From positions 1 to 10,987 of the forward strand of contig JADLCW010000039.1 of the NCBI GenBank assembly GCA_020847015.1: a DNA stretch of 10,987 nt, given 5' to 3'. Each line of letters begins with the position of its first letter. The stretch's first letter is position 1. Shown here one piece after another: positions 5,274-10,987 of this stretch. Origin of the DNA: Thermomicrobiales bacterium (GTDB taxonomy: Bacteria; Chloroflexota; Chloroflexia; Thermomicrobiales; UBA6265). The notes beneath the pieces were generated by a model, which was not told the origin of the DNA, made no database searches, and was given only the letters and a program-made list of their open reading frames with translations. The position numbers and the translations under genes are program-made.

Positions 5274-7610
5274 GTGGCGCGTCACCGTCCGCTCACCTTC
5301 AACCAACGCTCCGGTCCGCCGCCGATCTTGCTCGGCCTGATCGGCGCACTGGTCATCGCCGTCGCGGTCGTCGGATTGCTGCGCGGCGGCTACCTCTCGG
5401 CCGGCTGGTTGCCGGCCGGACCGGAGCGCCTGCCCTGGGATGCGCCCGATCCGCGCTCGGCGGCGCTGGCCACCCCGGACCCCGAATCCGGGGCGACCTC
5501 GCCCACCGACGAGACGGTCGCCGCCGCAGCGCCCGACGGTCGGCCGGCGGCCGCGTCGCCGGCCCCCGCGCCCGTGCCGCCCCCCGACGAGATCGCCGCC
5601 GCCTGGCTGCGCGCCTGGACCGCCGCCGACTACGACGCGCTCTACGATCTGCTCGGCGGTCGCGCCCAACGCGCCATCGACCGCGCCGCCTTCGCCGAGC
5701 GGTATCGCGCCATCGCCGAGCGCGCCGGGTTGGAGCGCATCGCCGCTCGTGTCGCCGGCGCCCCCGCGCCCGACGGCGACGTGCCGTTCAGCGTTGCGTT
5801 CACCTCATCGCTGGTGGGTGATTTCTCCCAGCAGAATCTGCTGCCGATGGTGCGGGAACCGGATGGCTGGAAAGTCGACTGGGTTCCCGGCGCGATCTTC
5901 GCCGAGCTGGGAGCCGACCGCTGTCTCGATGTGGACGCCGAGCCGACCCGGCGCGGCAGCATTCTCGACCGCCGCGGCGAACCCCTCGCCTACGACGGAG
6001 CCGTGCAGCGCGTCGGCGTGGTGCCCGGTCAGATTCCCGCCGACGATGAAGCGCGGGTGCTGAAAACCCTGGGCGATCTGACCGGGCTGCCCGAAGACGA
6101 TCTGCGCGCCCGCTACGCCGACGCCGATCCCTCCTGGTTCGTGCCCATCATGGATTTCCCCGATTCGCGCAGCGAGGAGCTGTTGAACGCGGTCGGACCG
6201 CTGCCGGGCGCGTCGGTGCGGCCGGCGCGGGCGCGCATCTACCCGATGGGCGCCGCGGCGGCGCACATCACCGGCTATATCTCGGAAGTGACCGCCGAGC
6301 AACTGGCCGCCGACCCGACCCTGCGCCCCGGGCAGATCATCGGCCAGGCGGGGATCGAGGCGGGAGCCGACGATCTGCTGGCCGGGCAGGATGGCGAGCG
6401 CCTGGTCGCCGTCGAGTGCGAGTCGCGGGCCGAAATGGCGACCATCGCCGAGCGCCCGCCGGTCGCCCCGCACGACGTGGTGCTGACGATCGACCGCGAT
6501 CTGCAGCAAGCGACCGTCGCCGCGCTGAGCGCCCAGGGCGATGCGCGCGGCGCGGCGGTGGCGCTCGATCCCGAGAGCGGCGCCGTGCTGGCGCTGGCGA
6601 GTCTGCCCAGCTACGATCCCAACGGGTTCATCCTCGGTTTCAGCACCAAAGATCGGGCGCTCATCCAAAGCGAACTGCGCCGCCCCCTGCTCGATCGCGT
6701 CGCCGAGGCGGCCTATCCCACCGGCTCCATTTTCAAGGCGATCACCTTCGCCGCAGCCATGGAAGATCTCGGCTACACCGGCGACACCTGGCTCGATTGC
6801 CCGCAATATTTCCAGATCGAGGGCACGACCCAGCGCTGGGACGACTGGACCGTGGAAGAGGGACTCGGTCCGCAAGGTCCGATGACCCTCCACCGCGCGC
6901 TGGTCAACAGTTGCAACACCGTGTTCTACGCCATCGGGCGCGATCTCGACCGGCTCGATCCCGACCTGTTGCCGCAGATGACCCGCGGCTTCGGGCTCGG
7001 CGCGCCGACCGGCATCCCCTTCTTCCCCGAGATCGCCGGCATCGTGCCGGACCCGGCCTGGAAACTGGCCACCCAAGGCGACGGCTGGGCCACCGGCGAC
7101 GCGGTCAACCTGGCCATCGGGCAGGGCTACCTGGAAGCGACGCCGCTGCAGATGGCGGTCGCCTACGCGGCCATCGCCAACGGCGGCGATCTGCTGCGCC
7201 CCTACCTCGTCGCCGCCTCCATCGCCCCGGACGGCGTCCAGCAGTCCCTCGGCGGGCGAACCACCCGCGGCCGGCTGCCGGTGGCGGCGACGACCATCGC
7301 CGCATTGCAGTCGGCGCTGCACGACCAGACCAGCGACTGGACGGGGGCCGGGTCGGTGCGCGTGTTCGGCGACTTCCCGTGGCCCATCGCCGGCAAAACC
7401 GGCACCGCCCAGAACCAGCTCACCCCCGGCAAGAAACCGCACGCCTGGTTCGCCGGCTATGCTCCGTGGGGCGGCCAACCGACCATCGCCTCGGCGGTGA
7501 TGATCGAGAGCGTGGGCGAGGGCGTCAGCTACGCGGCTCCGGTCACCCGGAGCATGTACGAAGCCTGGCTCAGCCGCCCGCCGGAACCTGCCCCGGCTCC
7601 GGCGGGTTGA
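5274..7610 (+). CDS. Class B penicillin-binding protein, MecA/PBP3-type transpeptidase
   Basis: The 778-residue peptidoglycan D,D-transpeptidase is anchored in the membrane and acts outside it, cross-linking stem peptides. Order of parts: short cytoplasmic end; one membrane helix (about 17-37); Pro/Ala-rich linker (about 50-104); an NTF2-like MecA_N domain (about 105-215, from DEIAAAWLRAWTAADYDALY); the dimerisation/pedestal domain beginning RRGSILDRRGEPLAY (about 226-240); then the transpeptidase domain with all three penicilloyl motifs, S485-I-F-K488, S546-C-N548 and K708-T-G710. The tail is Pro/Ala-rich. The GTG start at 5274 has AGAGGA about 8 nt upstream and leads straight into the anchor. 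It is the first gene of a probable operon with the isomerase (26-nt gap) and acetyltransferase. The MecA_N domain is common in Gram-positive-type PBPs and does not by itself mean beta-lactam resistance. Confidence 0.93.
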   Translation: MARHRPLTFNQRSGPPPILLGLIGALVIAVAVVGLLRGGYLSAGWLPAGPERLPWDAPDPRSAALATPDPESGATSPTDETVAAAAPDGRPAAASPAPAPVPPPDEIAAAWLRAWTAADYDALYDLLGGRAQRAIDRAAFAERYRAIAERAGLERIAARVAGAPAPDGDVPFSVAFTSSLVGDFSQQNLLPMVREPDGWKVDWVPGAIFAELGADRCLDVDAEPTRRGSILDRRGEPLAYDGAVQRVGVVPGQIPADDEARVLKTLGDLTGLPEDDLRARYADADPSWFVPIMDFPDSRSEELLNAVGPLPGASVRPARARIYPMGAAAAHITGYISEVTAEQLAADPTLRPGQIIGQAGIEAGADDLLAGQDGERLVAVECESRAEMATIAERPPVAPHDVVLTIDRDLQQATVAALSAQGDARGAAVALDPESGAVLALASLPSYDPNGFILGFSTKDRALIQSELRRPLLDRVAEAAYPTGSIFKAITFAAAMEDLGYTGDTWLDCPQYFQIEGTTQRWDDWTVEEGLGPQGPMTLHRALVNSCNTVFYAIGRDLDRLDPDLLPQMTRGFGLGAPTGIPFFPEIAGIVPDPAWKLATQGDGWATGDAVNLAIGQGYLEATPLQMAVAYAAIANGGDLLRPYLVAASIAPDGVQQSLGGRTTRGRLPVAATTIAALQSALHDQTSDWTGAGSVRVFGDFPWPIAGKTGTAQNQLTPGKKPHAWFAGYAPWGGQPTIASAVMIESVGEGVSYAAPVTRSMYEAWLSRPPEPAPAPAG

Positions 7611-7636
7611 CCGCGCGACGCGGTACGGAGACGGCC

Positions 7637-8383
7637 ATGTACGGCGAACGGGGACGGATCGGACTCATCACCCTGGCCACCGACACCAGCGTGCTGCCCG
7701 AATATCAACGGGCGGCGCCGCCCGGCGTGGCCGTCTATGCCGCTCCCATCGTCCTGCCGCGCGGCGAGGTGACGCCGGAAGCGCTCGATGCGATGCTGGC
7801 CGACGACCGTCTGGAGCGCGCCGCCGCGCTGCTGGTCTGGGCCGGCGTCGGCGTCGTCGTGTTCGCCTGCACCAGCGGCAGTCTCATCCACGGCGTCGGT
7901 TGGGATCGGCGGCTGGTCGCGCGCATCGAAACCGCCTGCGGGTTGCCGGCCACCACCACCGCCACGGCGGTGTTGGCGGCGCTGCGAGCCGTCGGCGCGG
8001 AGCAGGTCGCGGTGGCGACCCCCTATCTGGACCGCGTGAACGCCATCGAGCGGACCTTTCTCGAAGACAGCAGGTTCGCCGTGGCGGCCATCGAGGGGTT
8101 GCAGTGCGCGACCGATTCCGCCATCGGGCAGTTGGGACCGGAGGACGCGATGCGCGCAGCGGCCCGGGTGGACCGCCCGGCGGCGAACGCGCTGTTCATC
8201 AGTTGCACCAACTGGCACTGTCTGGCGGCCGTGCCGGCGCTGGAGGCGCGCCACGGCAAACCGGTGGTCACCAGCAATCTGGCCGGCATCTGGGTCGCGC
8301 TGCGCCGGCTCGGCATTGCCGACGCGCTGCCGCAGCATGGCCGGTTGCTGACCCTGCCGGCCGAGGAGGGCGTTCTGACATGA
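7637..8383 (+). CDS. Maleate isomerase / EutA-like Asp/Glu racemase-superfamily enzyme
   Basis: The 248-residue cytoplasmic enzyme belongs to the Asp/Glu racemase superfamily, in the branch containing maleate cis-trans isomerase, arylmalonate decarboxylase and the ectoine-degradation protein EutA. The two half-site cysteines are present: C78 in VVFACTSGS and C190 in LFISCTNWHC, corresponding to the two catalytic cysteines of maleate isomerase; arylmalonate decarboxylase keeps only one. The N-terminus (RIGLITLATDTSVLPEY) and the SNLAGIWVALRRLG end also fit this branch. The exact substrate cannot be read from sequence: maleate, another small dicarboxylate, or an amino-acid-derived acid are all possible. 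The ATG has GGAG 8 nt upstream. It lies 26 nt after the PBP and overlaps the acetyltransferase gene by ATGA, so the three are probably co-transcribed and translationally coupled. Confidence 0.8.
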   Translation: MYGERGRIGLITLATDTSVLPEYQRAAPPGVAVYAAPIVLPRGEVTPEALDAMLADDRLERAAALLVWAGVGVVVFACTSGSLIHGVGWDRRLVARIETACGLPATTTATAVLAALRAVGAEQVAVATPYLDRVNAIERTFLEDSRFAVAAIEGLQCATDSAIGQLGPEDAMRAAARVDRPAANALFISCTNWHCLAAVPALEARHGKPVVTSNLAGIWVALRRLGIADALPQHGRLLTLPAEEGVLT

Positions 8384-9579
8384 GCGATCCGGCGAAACCG
8401 TCCGCCAGCGCCGGCCAAACCTATCTGCTCGGACCGCAGCTCTATCTGCGCGCCCCGCAGGAGAGCGACTTCGCCCGCTCGGTGGCGGTGCGCCGCTCGC
8501 CCTTCCCGGCCTCCGCCCGGCAAACGGAAACCGAGCTGCGCGAGGCGCTGGCGATGGACGAGCGAGCGCGCCGCATCCGCCTCATCGCCTGTCGCACCAG
8601 CGACGACGAACCGGTAGGTCTGGCGCATATCGACGAGGGTGAAAACTGGCCGGCCGCGCTCGTCTCGCTGCATGCCGCCCCGTGGCCGCGCTCCGAGGAG
8701 CAGCGCGTCAAAGCCGAGATGCTGCGGCTGCTCGCGCCGTGGCTGATGGAGGAGCGCGGCGCCATCAGCGTGGTGGTCGATTTCGCCAGCGACGAGGCGG
8801 AGCCGTTGGCCGCCGCGGACGCCTTGGGTCTGCGCCCGGCCTACATCGTGCGCGAGGCGCTGTGGCGCGACGGCGTCCGCCGCGACCAGGTGTTCGTGCA
8901 GCGGTTGCACCCCGTCTGGCGGGAGAAGCTGGGCGACCCCGGAGCGGGCATCGCCGCCGCCGCGCCGCCCACCGCCGCGCCGCGGGCGCCGGCTCCGCTG
9001 CGGCGTGCCGCCAGTTCCGCTCCGCTGCCGCCGAACACGCTTGTCGCCAGCGAGCGGCTGGCGCTGCGTCCCTTCGCGCACCGCGACATGGAGACGATCG
9101 CCCAGACGTTTCTCCGGGAGCCAGAGTATCGGCACGAAGCCGGCCGGACGCCGTCCAGCCCGCTGGCGCTCGCCCAGTGGGCCGATCGGATGGGTGAACG
9201 CGAACCGCCGGAGTCGTTTTCGGTCGCCATCGTGCTGCGGGAGAGCGGCGTCGTCATCGGCGACTGCAGTTTGCTCGCCATCGACTGGGTCGGCCGCTCG
9301 GCCGAAACCGGAATGTGGATCTATCGCCCGGAGCACCGCAGCGGCGGCTACGGCACCGAAGCCAAGCATCTGCTGCTGGAGTACAGCTTCCAGCGACTGG
9401 GGTTGCATGTGGTCTGGTCGTGGGTGGCGGAGGAAAACGACCGCTCGGCGGCGGCGCTGCTCAAGCAGGGGTATCGACCAGCCGGCCGCCTCGACTGGAT
9501 CGAGGTGGGACGCGGCAAATTCCGCTCGGCGCGGCTGTTCGATCTGCTGGCCGAGGAGTGGCGGGCGGCCCGCCGCTGA
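8380..9579 (+). CDS. Double-domain GNAT N-acetyltransferase (RimJ/RimL-like C-terminal half)
   Basis: The 399-residue product is built from two GNAT-like halves joined by an Ala/Pro-rich linker (about 188-217). Each half opens in the same way (YLLGPQLYLRAPQESDF near 15 and TLVASERLALRPFAHRDME near 219), the typical start of RimJ/RimL-type domains. The C-terminal half keeps the acetyl-CoA pyrophosphate loop HRSGGYGTEA (319-328), a GDCSLLAID strand before it and a VVWSWVAEEN strand after it, so it should be active. The N-terminal half has no recognisable R/Q-x-x-G-x-G/A loop and is probably degenerate or structural. The substrate is unknown; protein N-termini, small amines or antibiotics are known GNAT targets. 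The ATG overlaps the preceding stop (ATGA) and has GGAGGG upstream. The gene ends 15 nt from the convergent selenoprotein gene. Confidence 0.85.
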   Translation: MSDPAKPSASAGQTYLLGPQLYLRAPQESDFARSVAVRRSPFPASARQTETELREALAMDERARRIRLIACRTSDDEPVGLAHIDEGENWPAALVSLHAAPWPRSEEQRVKAEMLRLLAPWLMEERGAISVVVDFASDEAEPLAAADALGLRPAYIVREALWRDGVRRDQVFVQRLHPVWREKLGDPGAGIAAAAPPTAAPRAPAPLRRAASSAPLPPNTLVASERLALRPFAHRDMETIAQTFLREPEYRHEAGRTPSSPLALAQWADRMGEREPPESFSVAIVLRESGVVIGDCSLLAIDWVGRSAETGMWIYRPEHRSGGYGTEAKHLLLEYSFQRLGLHVVWSWVAEENDRSAAALLKQGYRPAGRLDWIEVGRGKFRSARLFDLLAEEWRAARR

Positions 9580-9581
9580 CG

Positions 9582-9594
9582 CCGCCCGCGGCGG
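9582..9594. terminator. Short hairpin between convergent genes
   Basis: CCGCC-CGC-GGCGG makes a 5-bp stem that fills almost the whole 15-nt gap between the acetyltransferase and selenoprotein stop codons. It reads the same on both strands and could act as a small shared terminator, but it has no T-run. Confidence 0.25.
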
Positions 9595-9882
9595 TCACCC
9601 CTCGTCGGCGCTCTCCTCGTCGAGACGGTCGCCGACGGTCTTCTCCACCTCATTCGCGTCCGGGAAGCGTTCGGTGGCGAACTTCGAATAGAGCAGTTCG
9701 CCGTCGAGCGACACCTCGAAAGCGCCGACCCGCCCCGGCAGGAGCGTCAGCCCGCCGGGCAAATCTTCCCCGTAGTCGTGCAGCAGGTTCTCCGCCAAAC
9801 TGGCGGCGCGAGGCAGATAGCCTCACCCCATGCAGTATTCGATGGTGATGTGCCTGGCGGCAGTTTTCGCGGTTTCGCTCAT
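9595..9882 (-). CDS. SelW/Rdx-family selenoprotein with in-frame TGA as selenocysteine
   Basis: From the ATG at 9882 (GGAG 7 nt upstream) the frame runs to a terminal TGA at 9597-9595, with one internal TGA at 9825-9823. Read as selenocysteine, it gives 95 residues with the redox motif C17-M-G-U20 after a beta strand (HITIEYC), followed by a helix (YLPRAASLAENLL). The later signature GAFEVSLDGELLYSKF...RFPDANEVEKTV is typical of the Rdx family (SelW, SelT, SelH, Rdx12 and their bacterial CxxC/CxxU relatives). These are small thioredoxin-like thiol/selenol proteins without an N-terminal signal. Length is normal for the family. A conventional gene call would keep only a piece downstream of the TGA, for example from TTG at 9798, losing the motif and first strand. 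The alternative is a pseudogene with a Cys codon mutated to TGA, but exact placement plus the downstream stem-loop favour selenocysteine. Confidence 0.85.
9792..9806 (-). promoter_or_regulatory. Candidate bacterial SECIS stem-loop
   Basis: On the minus strand, CCGCCA (9806-9801), loop GTT (9800-9798) and TGGCGG (9797-9792) make a perfect 6-bp stem. A further C-G pair (9808/9790) can form across a G-A mismatch. The stem starts 16 nt after the internal TGA, and the loop G lies 23 nt from the last base of that TGA. Bacterial SECIS elements lie just downstream of the UGA inside the coding region and present a G, often GU, at the start of the apical loop for SelB. Distance and loop sequence both fit. 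Confidence 0.65.
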
Positions 9883-9980
9883 TCGCGCACTCCGGTCGGA
9901 CGGCTCGCCGTGCGCCAGCCGCACGGGTTCCTGCCGTCCCAGTTTCGCACGTTCCGCTCCGTGCCGACCGCGCCGGAGCG

Positions 9981-9986
9981 TACACT
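9981..9986 (+). promoter_or_regulatory. Candidate -10 element for leaderless transcription
   Basis: TACACT fits the TANNNT -10 pattern (4 of 6 to TATAAT) and ends 6 nt before the ATG at 9993. Transcription would therefore start at or next to the first base of the start codon. No good -35 hexamer is visible at 16-18 bp. GGAG at 9975-9978 is 14 nt from the ATG, too far for a normal ribosome binding site. This arrangement suggests a leaderless message. Confidence 0.35.
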
Positions 9987-9992
9987 AGCCGC

Positions 9993-10987
9993 ATGAGCGT
10001 TCACTACGACGCCGCGCTGACCCGTCGCGCCCTGCTCGGCGCAGCCGCGCTCGCCGCCGCCGGCGCGCGGTTTCGCCGCTCGGTGACGGCGCGCCAGCGC
10101 CGCGCCACGCGCACCCCGACCGGCCCCAGCGATCCGCCCGGCCCGCCGCAGGCCGGCGGCACGCTGGTCGTCGGGTCCACCGTCGAACCGGTTTCGCTGC
10201 ACCCGTGGGATCCCGGGTCGGCCGCCGGCGCGGATGTGCTGGAGGGCGTGGTCGAGGGATTGCTGCGCTACAACGCCGCCGGTCGCCTGCAACCAGCGCT
10301 GGCCGAAGGATTCACCATCTCCGATGACGATCTCAGCTACACCTTTCGCTTGCGCGCGGATGTGCGCTACCACAATGGCGAACCATTCGCGGGCACGGAT
10401 CTCATCGCGGCCTGGCAGGCGCGGCTGGATGGCGACTGGACCGGTCCGGCGACGGCGGGCTGGGATCGCATCGCCGCCATGGATCTGCCGGACGATCGCA
10501 CCCTGATCGTCACCACCACCGAACCCTACGCGCCCTTGCTCTCCACCGTGGCGATCTCGCCCATCCTGCCCGCTTCGGCGTTCGCGGACGGCGTCGCCGC
10601 CTTCCGGGAGCGCTTCGCTCGCGAACCGATCGGCAGCGGGCCGTTTCGCGTCGCCGCCTGGGAGCCGGGAAACCGCATCACGCTGGAGCGCTTCGCCGAC
10701 TATTGGAACGGTCCCGCTCGGCTGGAGCGCATCGAGCACCGCCTGCTGCCCGATCTCGACGCGCTGCTGACCGGGTTGGCGACCGGCGAGATCGACCTGG
10801 CGGGCGGAGCCGGGGGTGTGCCGGCGGCCGAGGTGGATCGGGCGCTGGAGATCGCCGGGCTCGATGTCTGGGAGCACGCCACCCCCAATTGGCAGCACCT
10901 CGATCTCAAGCAGGTCGGGTTCCTGCGCGAGCGCGCGGTGCGGCAGGCGCTCGATTTCGCCACGCCGCGCCAGCGCATCGTGGATGA
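9993..10987 (+). CDS. ABC transporter family 5 substrate-binding protein (partial)
   Basis: The first 331 codons are in the window and the gene continues past the right edge; full-length members are usually 500-600 residues. The start is a twin-arginine signal (T10-R-R-A-L-L, then an Ala-rich hydrophobic core), followed by a disordered Arg/Thr/Pro linker to about residue 54. The solute-binding fold begins at GGTLVVGSTVEPVSLHPWDP. Family signatures are clear: LEGVVEGLLRYN, SYTFRLRADVRYHNGEPF, and IGSGPFRVAAWEPG with the following ERFADYWNG (about 213-240), then FLRERAVRQALDFA near the edge. Such proteins capture peptides, nickel, glycosides or similar solutes outside the membrane for an ABC importer; which one is not readable here. 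There is no lipobox Cys, so a Tat-secreted or Tat-anchored form is likely. Permease genes would be expected further right. It is divergent from the selenoprotein gene. Confidence 0.9.
   Translation, partial: MSVHYDAALTRRALLGAAALAAAGARFRRSVTARQRRATRTPTGPSDPPGPPQAGGTLVVGSTVEPVSLHPWDPGSAAGADVLEGVVEGLLRYNAAGRLQPALAEGFTISDDDLSYTFRLRADVRYHNGEPFAGTDLIAAWQARLDGDWTGPATAGWDRIAAMDLPDDRTLIVTTTEPYAPLLSTVAISPILPASAFADGVAAFRERFAREPIGSGPFRVAAWEPGNRITLERFADYWNGPARLERIEHRLLPDLDALLTGLATGEIDLAGGAGGVPAAEVDRALEIAGLDVWEHATPNWQHLDLKQVGFLRERAVRQALDFATPRQRIVD

Noticed and set aside
5805..7478. 557-codon minus-strand open frame within the PBP gene
   Set aside because: It is a shadow of a gene with three intact penicilloyl motifs and shows no recognisable domain.
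6416..7636. Upstream extension of the isomerase frame into the PBP gene
   Set aside because: The extension is an Arg-rich shadow. The ATG at 7637 has a good ribosome binding site and begins the family's N-terminal strand.
9595..9798. Short ORF starting at TTG 9798 as the complete gene
   Set aside because: It starts in the middle of the first helix, lacks the redox motif, and has no ribosome binding site at that start. The in-frame ATG at 9882 with read-through of the TGA gives the full family domain.
9823..9825. TGA read as Trp or Gly by an alternative genetic code
   Set aside because: Other genes in the window end cleanly at TGA and use TGG and GGN normally. The position matches the second redox residue, not Trp or Gly.
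9879..10898. 339-codon minus-strand open frame opposite the substrate-binding protein
   Set aside because: It is antisense to clear family 5 solute-binding signatures and its translation is low-complexity.
1..10987. tRNA, rRNA, CRISPR array, insertion sequence or prophage genes
   Set aside because: I saw no cloverleaf with conserved TTC-arm sequence, no regularly spaced repeat series, and no transposase, integrase or phage motifs. The few repeats present have only two copies.

Overview
The window is very GC-rich, with codon third positions almost always G or C. The best guess at its origin is Chloroflexota, perhaps a relative of Thermomicrobia/Sphaerobacter. This rests on recalled resemblance of the acyl-CoA synthetase and of the small twin-arginine/poly-Lys-Arg/Cys-rich protein to proteins of that group, not on a search. 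It is a chromosomal stretch of ordinary housekeeping and accessory genes. I see no transposase, CRISPR array, rRNA or tRNA.

Layout. 1-117: probable tail of a CDS entering from the left. 114-338: non-coding, with a 34-bp direct repeat (2 copies, 70-bp period). 339-653 (+): doubtful signal-peptide ORF. 479-973 and 1029-1892 (-): a four-helix membrane protein and a zinc-ribbon/coiled-coil protein, probably co-transcribed. 1893-2033: divergent promoter region. 2034-4031 (+): AMP-forming acyl-CoA synthetase of the acetyl-CoA synthetase group, with an enlarged predicted acyl pocket. 4032-4593: non-coding region rich in inverted repeats. 4594-4896 (+): small exported protein with six cysteines in a knottin-like order. 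4897-5273: strong hairpin, then a promoter with a perfect 14-bp palindrome. 5274-9579 (+): a tight three-gene run of class B penicillin-binding protein (MecA type), maleate isomerase/EutA-like enzyme, and double GNAT acetyltransferase. 9595-9882 (-): SelW/Rdx-family protein. 9993-end (+): Tat-exported family 5 substrate-binding protein of an ABC transporter, cut by the window edge.

The most notable point is the gene at 9595-9882 (-). A conventional reading gives only a 5'-truncated ORF. Read through one in-frame TGA, it becomes a complete 95-residue Rdx/SelW-like protein with a good ribosome binding site. The TGA falls exactly on the second redox position of the family motif (C-M-G-U). A 6-bp stem with a GUU loop lies 16 nt downstream of the TGA, as expected for a bacterial SECIS element. 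This is very probably a selenoprotein that ordinary gene callers would truncate or miss. It also ends in TGA, so UGA would mean both Sec and stop in the same message.

Functional links are modest. The PBP, isomerase and acetyltransferase look like one operon, with a 26-nt gap and then an ATGA overlap. The zinc-ribbon and membrane protein genes look like a two-gene unit divergent from the synthetase. The selenoprotein and the transporter gene share a 110-bp divergent intergenic region.
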